A stretch of 64,000 bases of DNA from Zea mays (taxonomy: Eukaryota > Streptophyta > Magnoliopsida > Poales > Poaceae), in contig NC_050104.1 in assembly GCF_902167145.1 (NCBI RefSeq), forward strand, positions 97,971,849 to 98,035,848, in the 5' to 3' direction. The position numbers were made by a program, and so were the translations under genes. The stretch's first letter is position 1. Each line of letters opens with the position of its first letter. Positions 33,346 through 44,489 of this stretch are shown here, in pieces. The notes below the pieces were generated by a model. The model worked only from the letters and a program-made list of their open reading frames with translations, had not been told where the DNA came from and did not search any database.

Positions 33346-36300
33346 ATGACCGCGGCCGACGGGGAGTCCTGCGCGGTGGTCGCGACGGCCGCCGACATCA
33401 TCTGCTCTCTCCGTGGTGCGGACCTCGCCGGCTGGACCCCGCCGTGGCGCAAGCACGAGGCCGCCTGCGACGGCGTCCGTGAGGAGGAGGGCGGTGGCGG
33501 CGACGAGGCGCGTGATCTGGCCTGGCCGGCGGTGGCGCGCGGGAAGCGCTCGCGGTCCCGGCGCGAGTCCCCGTCGGCCTCGGGCTCCGCCGCCTCCGCC
33601 GACGCGAAGAAGAAGAAGAAGGCGAGGCGAGGGGTCCGCGGCAGCCCCGCGTCACCCCTCGACTACAGCGGCGTGTCCGGGTCCGGCGCGTCCACCAGCG
33701 GCGGCGAGGACGGTGCCTTCTGCTTCCAGCCAGAGCCAGCGTTCCCGCCGGCCGCCGCGTGCCAGCTCGCGGAGCCCGCCGTGCTTCCACCCCCGCCCCC
33801 GCCCCCCAGCGAGGTACGTGCGTGCGTACGCGCCTACCTCACATCTGACATCCCCGTCCCCGTCTCCTGTTGGTTTGGTCGCCTGCTGTGTTGTGGCCTT
33901 GTGGGCGGTTGGTTGCTTTCCGATTCGCGTTCGTGCCTCGGTGGTGGACGGACGGACGGACCAAACTGCCCCTCCGTGTAGGCAGCACGAGGATGGCTTC
34001 CAGATGCCACATCGCTTTTCCCCTCCCCCACGCCCCGCCTCACCCTCCGCTTTTTCGTTCGCGCGACCTTTTTCCCGGTCTAGCCACTCCCTTCGTAGAT
34101 GGCGAGTCAGGTAAAAGGAGACGTCATGTGGTCGGATACCTCACGGATCTCTCGCCTCCGCAGTCGTCGCGTCGTAGCATAGCAGCCCTGCCCCTGTGTG
34201 GATTTCCTCTCGCGTGGTGGCGCTGCCACTCGGTGGGACGGACCGACGGACAGTGGCAATTCCCTGAATTTTATACGCCGCCCATATTGTATATTGTACG
34301 TGTGCTGGTGGTTTACCGGGGTTGACCCCGACGGCAGAGGGGGCAGCGGCGGCAATTCACTCGGGTAGGTGGAGGGTGGAGCTGGGCCGGCTCCCACTCC
34401 CACTCCAACCACGGGCCGCAGTTGCGGCTTGCGTGTGCGTGTGCGTCCGCCGCTGCGCTGTCCCCGTCCCCAAACTGTCCTCAACTCGTGCCCCACCGGG
34501 GAACCTAATACCAGTGGGCATTTGCGACATTATCCAGTGCTTATCCCTCGCCTGCTCTGCGGTGGGGGAGCGCAGTCAAACCGGGCCGGCCACGGCGATT
34601 GGTCCTTCGGGGCGGGGAAGCGGCGCGCGCCTCGTGGGCGTCGCCTACTGGCGTGGGAGCCGCATGTCCGTGGCCGCCACACACGCAGGCGAAACCGGTG
34701 GACACAGCGCACCCTGTCCAGTCCGACAGTGACACGCGTCCGGGTGGCATAGCGGGCTCATATGAAATTCCGACTTTTTTTTTTGAAAAAAAACCCAAAT
34801 ACAATAAAATTTGGAACAGGGATGAAATCGACATGTCGCTTGTCCATGTGCCTTTTTGATGTCCACGCTTCCTCCCTTTGTCATCCCATAATAGCGTGCT
34901 TCATGCGATAGCCTAATCGAGATGCCGCTGAACTGCTTGCAGGAATAGCAGTAGGAGTTGAGTTGGGTATACAGTAGGTAGACTGGGCTTTTTCCTCCGG
35001 TGTATGTACTCCCTGGCTACCTGGGGTTCAAAACAATCAATGCAGACGAAAAAAGAACATACGTCCCGTCGTCCCGTCTTGCTTTTCGATGCCTGCTGTT
35101 TGCTGGCCTTTTTTTTTCTCTTCCACCGGGGCTGGCTCTAGTCTAGTGGTCCCGCGTTGTTTGTTCCCGTGGCTGCCACTCTAGTATGAATACTACTCTA
35201 TACCAGCATCTGAACTAACGACCTGCAGCGCGCTTTTCTCCTGCAGGTGGGTGGCCTCGCCGGACGGCGGACGATCCTCCCGGTGCCGCCACCTCGGCCC
35301 GCCGGACAGCGGGCGCGGAAGAAGATGGTAAGTAAAGCTCCCCTCCGTCCGTCCTTGCTCGTAGAATATCTCGCGAACAGCGCTGGCACTGCAAAAGCAC
35401 GTTGGCCGTAGCCGCGAGTACAACAGGGGAAGCAAGTGTGTACAGTCACGGGGAAACCAAGCGGGTGGCCTACTGGCTTTCAGTGCTTCGCCGTGGTGGT
35501 GCAGGACAAAAAAAAAAGCGAGCGGCATGGGCACTGCAGATGGTAGCTTTGGTTGGCTCTGGCCACTGAACATTGAATGCGTTTTTCACCAACCTACTGC
35601 CGACCCCATCCCCCTCCCCCCACCATCCACGGCATCAGCAGTTCAGCACAGGCCGGCCCGGCAACTGGATCCCTTTGGCCTGCTCAACACTCACCCCCAG
35701 TAGCAGTAGTGGAAAGGCGGTTCCTGCTCTAGTGGGAGAGGGAGGGGGGCAGGGAGGCAAAAGTGGCATGGCATGCTGAGGACACAAGTGTCAAAGGCCG
35801 CCTGCCCGAAATGATCACACACCTCATCATCATCCACCTGCTGTGTCCTGCGATCGAAAAGATCACGCTTCATGTTTAAACAAAAGCTGGGATCGCGAAT
35901 CTCTTTCTCGGCCTGACAGCCTGCTCAAATTTGCCGTGGTTTGTTGCAGAGGCTCCCGGAGATCCAGCAGATGGTGCGGTCGCTGTCGGTGGAGAACGAT
36001 GCCCTCCGCAAGGTCAACATCTAGAGAATGAAAAAAAATCCGGCAACATGTTTGACCCTCGGATATGTCCGTGGTTTTTGTGGCTGATTTTCTGGGATGT
36101 TTTTTGTGTAAAGCAGACGATGAAGGAGCTGCAGAGGGCTTGCACGGCGCTGTCCCAAGAAAACGGCAAGCTAGAGGTCAGTGGCACAATAGTAATGTTT
36201 GAATCCTTTCCCTTTCCAATCCATATGTGGCATCTAGGTCTAGGATAGTGTATATTTTACATGCTTCCACGTTAGGGCCAAATGGGTAACGTACATATAG

Positions 36301-38405
36301 AATATAAATAAATATCCAAATGGCCACGTTAGGGCCAACACGTTAGGAAGGCAATGTTGTGCTCTGGTTGGTTCGGTAGGCAATTATAGGGCACAGAGCT
36401 TCATTTTGTATCCCTCTCCACAACCGTCGTCCTCGATAGAACGGATAGCGATGCTGATAGACTCTAGCAGCGAACGTTTAGCTGTCCAATCTCCGTGCCT
36501 TCTGACCTTTAGGATTCCCAGGCTGGCCTTCTATAGCACGCGACAAGCCATACCTGTCTTCCTTACTAGTGGAGCGCTGGCCCACCTGCAGAGATTCATT
36601 TCGACACAGGGGCGGCTTTAGTAGGTCCCGGAGATGGCACTTCCACTGCCACTGCCGTTCATGGTAAGTTCCTTCTCATGGTACCCGGAGGTGGCACTCC
36701 ACTGCCGTTCATGGTGAGTTGCCAGCAAATGAGCGGTTTAGGGGAGCGTGTGCGATGCTGTCCGTCACAAGGGGGGACGCACTAGCTCGTGCGTTGCGTG
36801 GTGGCCTAGAGATGCCGATACCCGGATTATTCGTCTGTCGTAGGACCAGGGTACGCAACAAAGATCGATCGTCCGGGCGTTGGGCAAACGTCTGCCGTTG
36901 ATTTTAAGCGGCTTCAAGCTTTCTATATAGATTTGTTTCATATATATATAATAATTAGTTTCTCAGTCCCTACATTTTTACAAGAAAATTTAATTATAAT
37001 TATAATTTTTTACTTTCTCTTGTCAAGTGCAATGATTATATATTTTATACAGATATATATGTAGTTTTTTTCACTAATATTAATCTCTCTACCGAAACCT
37101 TAAAAGAGCATTTTATTTTGGAGGGAGAGAGTAGGTCAGATGGAGCTTGGATCTGCATGAGGCAGATTTTCCTTTTGCTTTCCGGAGGAAGTTGTGAAGC
37201 TACTCCTACTCCCTCTGAGCCATAAACTAGTCGGACCAAACTGCCTGCACATCACATCTCGAGGAGGCGCTAGTCGTAACCAGTCTGACCAAACAGATGC
37301 TGCTGCACGACCTGTGGCCGCAACGGCGCAACCGCCGCACGCAGCGAGGTGTTGGACGACTGTACACGCACGCCTCGGTTCCTGGTGCCCGTACGCTCCC
37401 TAGAATCTTTGCAAATAAAGAAACGTCACCAAGTTGCTGATCCACCAACCCCGCGGGGGAGGCACCCCCGCACCGCTGACACGCACCTGCCCCGCCTGAC
37501 TTGGATCCCGGCACGGAAACGATAACCCCGTGGGCTTCTGTAATAACGCCCTGACTCGCCCGCGTGTCCTGGCGGAGTACTGTGTGGCAGTACTCTGATT
37601 GGCTTGGATCCATGATTTGAAGAAGGGCGCCTGGGCTGGGGCTGGGGGTGGGTTGGCCAGCACTGTGTGGCAGTACTCTGTTGATGTGGCTTAGGCCAAC
37701 CGACTGGGCCACTCCAGCTTAATGGCAGGAGACGTGCATGTGTACAAACACTAATGACAGACATCCTGGATCTGTTAAGTCCTCCTGCTTCAGGTTTTGT
37801 TTAATTCTCAGTGCGTGCATCGTGGGGGCACCCCGTTTGCCCTTTTTAGCCATTGCCCCGGTTTAGCTTGTACAGTACGTGAAAATGACCGTTCGTTAGG
37901 ACCGTCTCCGATGGACCCGACTTTGGACTAACTGAGTCATTCTTTTTTTTTTACTACTCGTTGCATAGCGTAAAAAAAAGCAAGAGGCTCCAAGAGAGAC
38001 AGTCTTGCATATTTTTATAACGCGTCCCTCTCACATGCTGGTGTCTCTTCTCTCCATATTTATTATTACCCTAGAGCTGAGACGTCTTTATAAGGACCGT
38101 GTTGTTTCGTCTGTCTGCTGGGTCTGGGTGCTGGCTGGTTGTTAGCTGATTCCGAACGTCGTGCATATATAGAGCCATACCATTCATATGCAGCAGATGA
38201 TGCATCTCCAATCTCTGCTTCTTGTCGACTGACGGATCTGTTTAACCTTTTTGTGCAGACGAGGCTCGATCAGTCCACTACGCTAAACGAAGCAGTCTCC
38301 GTGGAGAACAAGGGGAAGCCGCAGCCCCAGCGTCAGCGCGCAGCTGAGCAGGAAGCTCCGAGCGGCTTCGTGCTCCCTGACCTCAACCTCCCGGCAGACG
38401 TCTGA
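33346..38405 (+). CDS. EAR-like motif protein with coiled-coil-like middle, 5 exons
   Basis: Proposed exons: 33346-33813, 35247-35327, 35950-36012, 36117-36176 and 38259-38405; all introns are GT-AG and in phase 0, giving 272 residues. Residues 1-156 are Ala/Gly/Ser-rich with WTPPWRK near the start, a basic Lys/Arg stretch (about 85-105, a possible nuclear signal) and a poly-Pro run. Exons 3-5 encode a heptad-like helix (RLPEIQQMVRSLSVENDALRK, then MKELQRACTALSQENGKLE), suggesting a short coiled coil. The C-terminus is VLPDLNLPADV; DLNLP resembles EAR repression motifs that bind TOPLESS-type co-repressors. I do not recognise the family; a nuclear transcriptional regulator is an inference. The open frame upstream of 33346 is not needed, because this ATG starts the sequence with coding character. 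No damage is seen. Introns 1 and 4 (1.4 and 2.1 kb) contain no gene. Confidence 0.75.
36177..38258 (+). other. Intron 4 of the EAR-like gene
   Basis: A 2.1-kb intron. It holds a short duplication (GGAG.TGGCACT.CCACTGCC..TTCATGGT at about 36,630 and 36,687), a GTGTGGCAGTACTCTG repeat at 37,580 and 37,665, and AT-rich sequence at 36,900-37,090. No nested gene; frames in it look accidental. Confidence 0.55.
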
Positions 38406-38558
38406 CGGCTGCCTGAATCTGTCGATCGGTGGCCAGATCGAGCTATAGCACGCTAACCTCATAGCTAAACTGTACATAGAAGAAGAAGCTGCGCCAGAAG
38501 GAGGGGGGTGGGGTTCTGAACGGCCACACTTACCAGGATACTGAGGCAGAAGAAGAAC
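38406..38558 (+). other. Proximal 3' UTR of the EAR-like gene
   Basis: Unique sequence between the stop codon and the point where the array sequence starts (38559). The 3' UTR may run on into the array. No clear polyadenylation signal was identified. Confidence 0.5.
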
Positions 38559-39250
38559 GGAGGTTATCTTTGTGTCATAAGTTGTCGACGTTTAGGGTTT
38601 AGAGCCGTCGTGATCGTATCCTCCGGCCTGAACAACGTTGTTTTATGTTCAGAGCGGAGGACCCGGCTTTTACGTTTACCTCGCTCACGTTTTCTGTCGA
38701 CGACGTTCTTTAGTAGTGCCCCCGCGCATCGGTGTGGATGGACGCGCAGTGGGATATATATGTGTTTCCAGGTAGTTGGAGATTCGAAACGAACCAGTGA
38801 TGTAGATTTGTTTCATCTAAATATATGCTATAGTTCAAAACTGCTGAAGCCTTTTTGAGCAGTGTCGTCGTTGATGTGGCGCTGCGCTTGTGACGTTCTT
38901 TCGTGTCGCTAGCCAAACCAGAAGTATATCGTGACAATCGGTTGCGGGGCAGCTGGCGACATCCACTTTCTCGGCTCTCGTCCATCCACCAATTCTTAAG
39001 CTAGAAACGGCACTGAAATGATCCTATTCCAAAATAACTTTGTCTAAGAGATTATCTCAATCGTGTCCTGTCTTATTATTGCAACCAAATACTCTCTCTG
39101 TCCCAAAACATTAGTCATCTTAGCTCTTGAATTTTTTACTAGATGAGTGCCCGTGCGTTGCAACGGAAACATCTAATAATATGATAACTTATGTACAAAT
39201 GTGTGTTATATTGTTATGAGAAAATGTTTCAGAATCCATTGTGATCCACA

Positions 39251-39490
39251 TGGCGCGCCAGCAGCCGGAGCGAGTGCCGCCGCAGCGGTGTCCTGTCGGT
39301 TGCGCAGGTGGCTGGAAGCGCGACGGGGTTTGCGGGAGCCCGCCCCTGAGCGGCGGGCTGTTCGCGGCGGCGACGAGCGCCAGCAGCCGGAGCGAGTGCC
39401 GCCACAGCGGCGTCCTGTCGGTTGTGGAGGTGGTTGGAAGCGCGGCGGGGTTTGCGGGAGCCCGCCCCTGAGCGGCGGGCTATTCGCGGG
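39251..39490 (-). repeat. Direct repeat of a TORTIFOLIA1-like piece
   Basis: A unit of about 130 bp (CAGCAGCCGGAGCGAGTGCC..., running to CTGAGCGGCGGGCT) occurs twice side by side, and its first 85 bp occur a third time at about 40,180-40,265. On the minus strand the core reads [15 protein letters not shown], a HEAT-repeat-like piece. The copies flank the L-gulonolactone oxidase piece. Confidence 0.8.
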
Positions 39491-39504
39491 GTACCCTGTG
39501 GTGG

Positions 39505-40015
39505 GCCCGAGGACGCGCTGCTGACGGTGTGCCCCTGGGACCCGCGCGTGCGGGGCGGCACCCTCTTCCACCAGACCACCTTCAGCCTCCCCGTGCGCCG
39601 CGCCGTGCTGTTCGTCGCCGAGGTGCACCGGCTGCGGGACCTAGAGCCTAGGGCGCTGTGTGGCGTGGAGCTCTACAACGGCATCCTCATGCGCTACGTG
39701 AAGGCGTCCACAGCCTACCTGGGCAAGCTCGCGTCGCGCGGGGAGCCGTCGGGAGACATGGTGGACTTCGACATCACATACTACCGCAGCCGTGACCCCG
39801 GGCAGGCGCGCCTGTTCGAGGACGTGCTGGAGGAGGTCGAGCAGATGGGTATCTTCAAGTACGGTGGTCTGCCGCACTGGGGCAAGAACTGCAACCTCGC
39901 CTTCGTCGGTGCCGCGCGCAAATACCCCGGCCTGCCGCACTTCCTGCGCGTCAAGGACGCCTACGACCCCGATGGCCTCTTCTCCAGCGGCGGCGGCGAG
40001 CGCTGCGGCCAGCTG
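39505..40015 (+). pseudogene. Captured L-gulonolactone oxidase-like C-terminal piece
   Basis: About 165 codons, open in one frame, encode the C-terminal part of a plant L-gulono-1,4-lactone oxidase-like protein: [44 protein letters not shown] and [15 protein letters not shown] is the conserved C-terminal motif of this flavoprotein family, which oxidises aldonolactones to ascorbate or related products. The FAD-binding N-terminal half is missing and the frame continues into unrelated sequence on both sides, so it is a fragment. It runs opposite to H2. The wider open frame (39422-40306) is a chimera made by the capture. Confidence 0.85.
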
Positions 40016-40029
40016 CGCGCACTGGTCCT

Positions 40030-40265
40030 GCTCGTGGAGCACGACGTCGGTGAGCGGGGCCAGCGCCGCGGGCGGTGCGCGCACGGAGGAGTCCGGGCCC
40101 CGGACGCGGCGCAGCGCGGCGGCCAGGAGCCTGGGCACGAGCGGCGCGACGGCGTCCCGCGGGTGCTCCCCGGCGACGAGCGCCAGCAGCCGGAGCGAGT
40201 GCCGCCGCAGCGGCGTCCTGTCGGTTGCGGAGGTGGTTGGAAGCACGGCGGGGTTTGCGGGAGGG
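40030..40265 (-). pseudogene. Captured TORTIFOLIA1-like HEAT-repeat piece
   Basis: The minus strand reads a helical Leu/Arg/Ala-rich stretch ([20 protein letters not shown], then [14 protein letters not shown], then DSSVRA) like the N-terminal HEAT repeats of plant TORTIFOLIA1/SPIRAL2-type microtubule-associated proteins. Only about 75 codons remain, and they run into the antisense of the oxidase piece. The assignment rests on pattern recognition alone. Confidence 0.5.
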
Positions 40266-40310
40266 CGTGCGGGCGGATGCGGGGACGGTTTACACTGCTA
40301 ACTTAATAGT

Positions 40311-40319
40311 TAGTAGAGA
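40311..40319 (-). other. Second Helitron 5' terminus inside H2
   Basis: The minus strand reads TCTCTACTAACTATTAAG starting at 40319, preceded by A. It fits the maize 5' consensus even better than the outer H2 end, and the following GC-rich sequence (CGTCCCCGCATCCGCC...) resembles the sequence after the outer end. With the shared 3' end it would define a 1,181-bp Helitron holding just the oxidase and TORTIFOLIA1-like pieces. Confidence 0.75.
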
Positions 40320-40734
40320 TATCCTTATCTGACACCATAAAAACACTTGATTTTATAAGTCAAAAGCCCTTAGGTGCGCTAGTGTAGCAGTTGCACCGAC
40401 CAGAGCCACGCCACCCCCACGCTGTACCTTGTGCTTCAATCAATCACAAACAAGGTACTACGCGCTGGTATCCTAGAGGTCTTAGGGTTGTTTGTTTCGA
40501 ATTAAAGTCGGTTATTTGAAGCTAATACAGATTAAAGCTAAGCGAATATGCTTTTTTATTTTTTTATTTTTTTAAACACCGGTCCATCGCGGATGATATA
40601 TATCCCTATCTTAGCTGACCCATGATTGTCCTTGCCTCCTTCAACAGGCGTGACCTGAACCTCATACGTGCACCCCAGAGCAAGATCAACACTCCCGAAT
40701 CAAGATCGTAATGAGTGGTATTGAGGGGGACTAA

Positions 40735-41062
40735 AGCCCCGTTTGGTTTAAGGTGACTAAAGTTTACACTTTTAGTCCCTAAATAAGTAAACACGTTAAC
40801 TAAAGTGGGGTGACTAAACTTTAGTTTTTTAGTCACCAAGGGGATGACTAAAAGGGACTAAAATAATATTTTTACCTTATCTGCCCTCTCCACTTTCTTT
40901 TTATAGCAAACATTCATTAATTAATAGGGGTAAAACAGTCATTATTCATAGCAATTAATGCTCTTTAGTCCGGTTTAGTCATTAGAACCAAACGGGGTGC
41001 TTTAGGGACTAAATTTTAGTCACTAAAATTTAGTTTAGTGACTAAAGAAACCTAACAGGGCC
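40735..41062. mobile_element. Tourist-like MITE
   Basis: 328 bp flanked by TAA on both sides (40732-40734 and 41063-41065). Ends AGCCCCGTTTGGTTT and, inverted, GGCCCTGTTAGGTTT; CTAAAGT-type subterminal repeats. It interrupts one copy of a short tandem duplication: ATCAAGATCGTAATGAGTG at about 40,699 recurs at 41,086. Confidence 0.85.
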
Positions 41063-41647
41063 TAAATCATTTCCAAGTGGGTTGAATCAAGATCGTAATG
41101 AGTGATATTGAGGGGGACTAAATCATTTCCAAGTGGGTGTGTTCATTTGTTCCGGAATCATGACCTAAAACCAATCCAACCAGAAATGTTTATCTAATTT
41201 GTATAAGCTTTGATCAACTGGAACCATTCCTAGCCTCAATCCTGAACAAACGAACGCACTCTTTAATCCCTGTGATTTATGGCTGAAACGAAGGCCTCAA
41301 TAATCTCCAATGTACCCCGAAGCACGGGTCGCCGTGACGCTGTCCTTCCCTGTAATAATCACACAAACACACACACAGATACACAGGAAATGAAACCCAG
41401 GAAATCACTCCCTATTGGTACAGCTTGCAAGTCAACGTTTCACAAGACCTGGTACTCACATACAACGAAAATCCCGACACATGTCTTCAGACGGAGTTAC
41501 AAATTCACCGGAGCAACATCAGGTCATAGTTATACATTCCTAATTTTTCTACAAGTACCAAACATGAGACGTACAAACTCTTCGGCGTGTTGCCTGTAGG
41601 CTTCACTTCCCTTCACCCAGATTACGGCAACACCGTGGACCCTTGTG

Positions 41648-43855
41648 CTACGGATCGCTGCAAAGGATTTCGGTGAAGACGGAGGGTGCGTCCTGCAGGT
41701 ACGACGACCTGCTCTTGTCCGGAAGTGGAGCGTTGAGCATCGTTAGAAGACACCCCATGGGTAGATTCAACGTCTCGCTTGGGGTGTCCACCAGAAGCGC
41801 GCATAGCTCCTCTGCCATCTTCGAGTAGCATGCCCTGTCAAACATGACACTGTCAGCAAGCCCAGTGAGAGAATACTCCAAATATAAACCTAAACAAGAA
41901 TGCTTCAGAATTCCAAATGGTGCTGATCAGCTGGGATTTGAACAATTTAACATAACAGTGAAGTTCCTCAGGTAGTTCAGGTTTGCTATTTGCATCAACT
42001 CATTATAATCCAGTGGCCCAACTCCATCAAAACATGGTACAGAAGGAAATGGTTTCAGATAGTGGATGTGGATCAGTCACATACTGTAGAATCGAACGTT
42101 ACCTTGACTCAACAGGTAATTTGCTTCCCCAGACTAACAACGACTCGTTTAATCGGCCAAAGAAACTTCTGCATGATTCACTCATCTCCTCGAGTGAACC
42201 CTGAAACAAAAAAAGTAATGCTGATCTCAGCCACAGTTCTACAAGGAAATGCTTATGAGTTTGTCTCTGGAGTAAGGGCTTGTACCGAATCATCCGTGGC
42301 ATTTCTTTCTTGCATTGAGTTCTTCAGAACATATAAGTCTATGTATATTCCGGCACCAAGGTCCCAGTCAGCAATTTCATACTTGTGGTTCTCCAAGGCA
42401 CTTGTGATCCTCCAGACCTCCTAATGGTTAGCTGAGCCAAAATAACAACGAATGAAGTGACTGCATATTCATACCAGGAATGCCATGTTTATCAAAAAAA
42501 AGACAATAAAATGAATAGATTGTTTGAACAAACTCATCATGAGGTTTCTAGGAAATATGTGCAGCTGTATATTTATGCACAGCAAAAGCAATATGTTTCA
42601 ACCATGGTGAAAAAAGGGTAATATATTTACCAAATAAAGAAATTCATTGAAAAAATGTGTTAGGGCACTGTAAGCAAAACTTACATGACAGAAACATAGA
42701 ATGAGCAACAGAAGTCACGAAAATAGTATGAGCTTTCTTCCAGTTGCCACACTGAATCAAATTCTCCAGTGCGCCCTGTTTATCTCCATAGTATTCATGA
42801 TAAAGAGCCTGTATATAGAGCTCATTAGCTACACATGCTTCATGTGTGATGTTTTTTCATGCACTGGCATTATAAACCATTTGCAAAGCATATTACTAAA
42901 GAAATTTTATACTCACCAGAGCTTCATGCATCCATTCTTCTGGTATACCAAGTTCTACAATGTACTGCCTTTGAGCATCATCTCTACTCCATGACTCGCA
43001 ATACTGTGATAAAACTTCCCTGATTAATTTCTCATGAATGTATGGGGCATCGTCAAGATACGGCATGTGCAGAATGACATAGATAGCCCAATGGCACCTC
43101 CCAAAACAAAGCAATTGATAAACAAAACTTAAATCTAGCAAGTGAAGGTCATTTGAACTGAAAGCTCCAACAGCCTCCAAAATTGAACGCTGATGCCATA
43201 TGAAATGATAATCCAAGGGGTCGAATGAAGATGAGAATGCACTGAACATAGTCTTTAGCAGCCCAAACTTCTCATCTTTATTGGCATGAAGAAGCATTAG
43301 GTAGAAGGAGATATCAAAATGGTCACCCGGGGACCACTGAGGTGCTTCATCAAGTGGTCCTTCATCTATATATATACAGGAACAGGATAGAGAACTTTGC
43401 CCTCACCAAGGAGTTGATCGTAAGAACGAATGACAATATCGAGTGGTGTATCAGGTGATAATTGATACCACATAATCAAACCAAGGTACCTCTTCCAATC
43501 AATTGGTAAATCTAGAAAAGCGGCCTGTACGTTACCAGCAAGTAACATATATACCTTTAACCAGTCTTCCTCAATATAATCAAAATCTAGACCATTCATT
43601 TTCCGTTGATCCAGTGTTTGTGCAAGGTCAGATCGATTTGACATTGACCCACCTGCCTGACTTAGCAAGATTGCCAACCGAACATCACCCCTTGAGGCAG
43701 CAATTTCAGTGGCCGTGTCCAATTGTCGACCAGTCAAAAGGAGGAGGATATTTTCCAAGTACATGGCATCATTTAAGGAACCCACCTCTCCTTGCACCCG
43801 ATGGCAAACACTATCCTGTAACCAATTGCTAAAATCTGCTCTCCTAAACAAAGGG
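41648..43855 (-). pseudogene. Captured NUP96-like 3' gene part
   Basis: The minus strand holds the last exons of a plant nucleoporin NUP96 (C-terminal part of the Nup98-96 precursor, a scaffold of the outer ring of the nuclear pore). The first exon piece starts at about 43,855 (RADFSNWLQDSVCHRVQ; MWYQLSPDTPLDIVIRSYDQ) and runs to about 42,920 (IPEEWMHEAL). Further exons: about 42,812-42,683 (ALYHEYYGDKQGALENLIQC), 42,424-42,267 (YEIADWDLGAGIYIDLYVLK), 42,204-42,099 and 41,836-41,648 (stop). Splice sites look intact, for example GTGAGT after WMHEAL. Two extra bases in a TA run at about 43,366-43,378 break the frame, and a TAA follows at about 42,267. The 5' two thirds of the gene are absent. 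Confidence 0.88.
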
Positions 43856-44470
43856 CAGGTTGTAGCCGTCGACGAGGCTGACGTCGTAGAAGTCCTTGCC
43901 ACCATCGTCGTCGAGCGTGAACCCGGCGAGCGTGGCGGGCGGCGACGCCCCCGCGCCGCGGCACTCGACCTCGCCGGAGCCACAGTCGCCCGTGGCGCAG
44001 GACCCCTTGCCGGAGGCGTTGAAGGTGCAACCGGAGCGGCCCCAGAAGCGGCCCGACCACCCCTGCGGCGCGTACAGCGAACGCAACTGCCCCGGCGCGA
44101 GCGCGAAGCCCGTGGTCTCCAGCGGCGGCGTCCCCGAGCCGGACAGCAGGCCCGGCCACACCGTGTCGCCGCAGCGGTTGGTGAAGGTGAACGTGATGCC
44201 GCATATCGACCCTGCGCGACGGACGCGAGCACCGCACCGGAACGGACACCGGTTCAGTCACACTTGCCCTTCCTCCCCCATGAATCCGAACAGACGGGAT
44301 CGATTGGTACTGGTAGAAGGGAAAGAACACCAGGCACGCGCTGCCGGAAAATGAATCAGAGCCACCACGTACGTACCTTGGAAGAAGGAGAGGATGAGGA
44401 CGGAGGCGCGCCCGAGATGGACGAGCAGCATCCCGGCGCCCAGCACGAGCGGCTCGCCGGCCTCCGAGTC
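43856..44470 (-). pseudogene. Captured thaumatin-like protein piece
   Basis: The minus strand encodes the N-terminal part of a plant thaumatin-like (PR-5 family) protein, an apoplastic Cys-rich beta-sandwich protein. A short first exon (about 44,440-44,375) gives a signal-like LLVHLGRASVLILSFFQG. After an intron a second exon (from about 44,208) gives ICGITFTFTNRCGDTVWPGL and ends at about 43,856 with DVSLVDGYNLPFV. The family's later Cys-rich half is missing. At about 43,855 the sequence switches to NUP96-like sequence in another frame, so a transcript on the H2 strand would be chimeric. Confidence 0.85.
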
Positions 44471-44489
44471 AGAGCGACCTGCGAGGCAC

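Noticed and set aside
36779..36806. Possible Helitron 3' end on the minus strand (CTAG followed by CGTGCGTTGCGTGG)
   Set aside because: It lacks the spacer between GCACG and CTAG and the CGTTGCAACG palindrome, and lies within intron 4 without a matching 5' end. Likely chance.
38710..38985. Minus-strand frame repeated in all array copies
   Set aside because: Repetition is due to the tandem duplication; no motif, no start context, no codon signal.
39139..40319. A stand-alone 1,181-bp Helitron as the insertion unit
   Set aside because: The empty sites show that the insertion at this locus ends at 45543, not 40319. The inner 5' end is kept as a feature, not as the border.
41279..41599. A 106-codon plus-strand frame beside the NUP96 piece
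   Set aside because: It lies antisense in what should be the captured NUP96 3' UTR; no recognisable protein.
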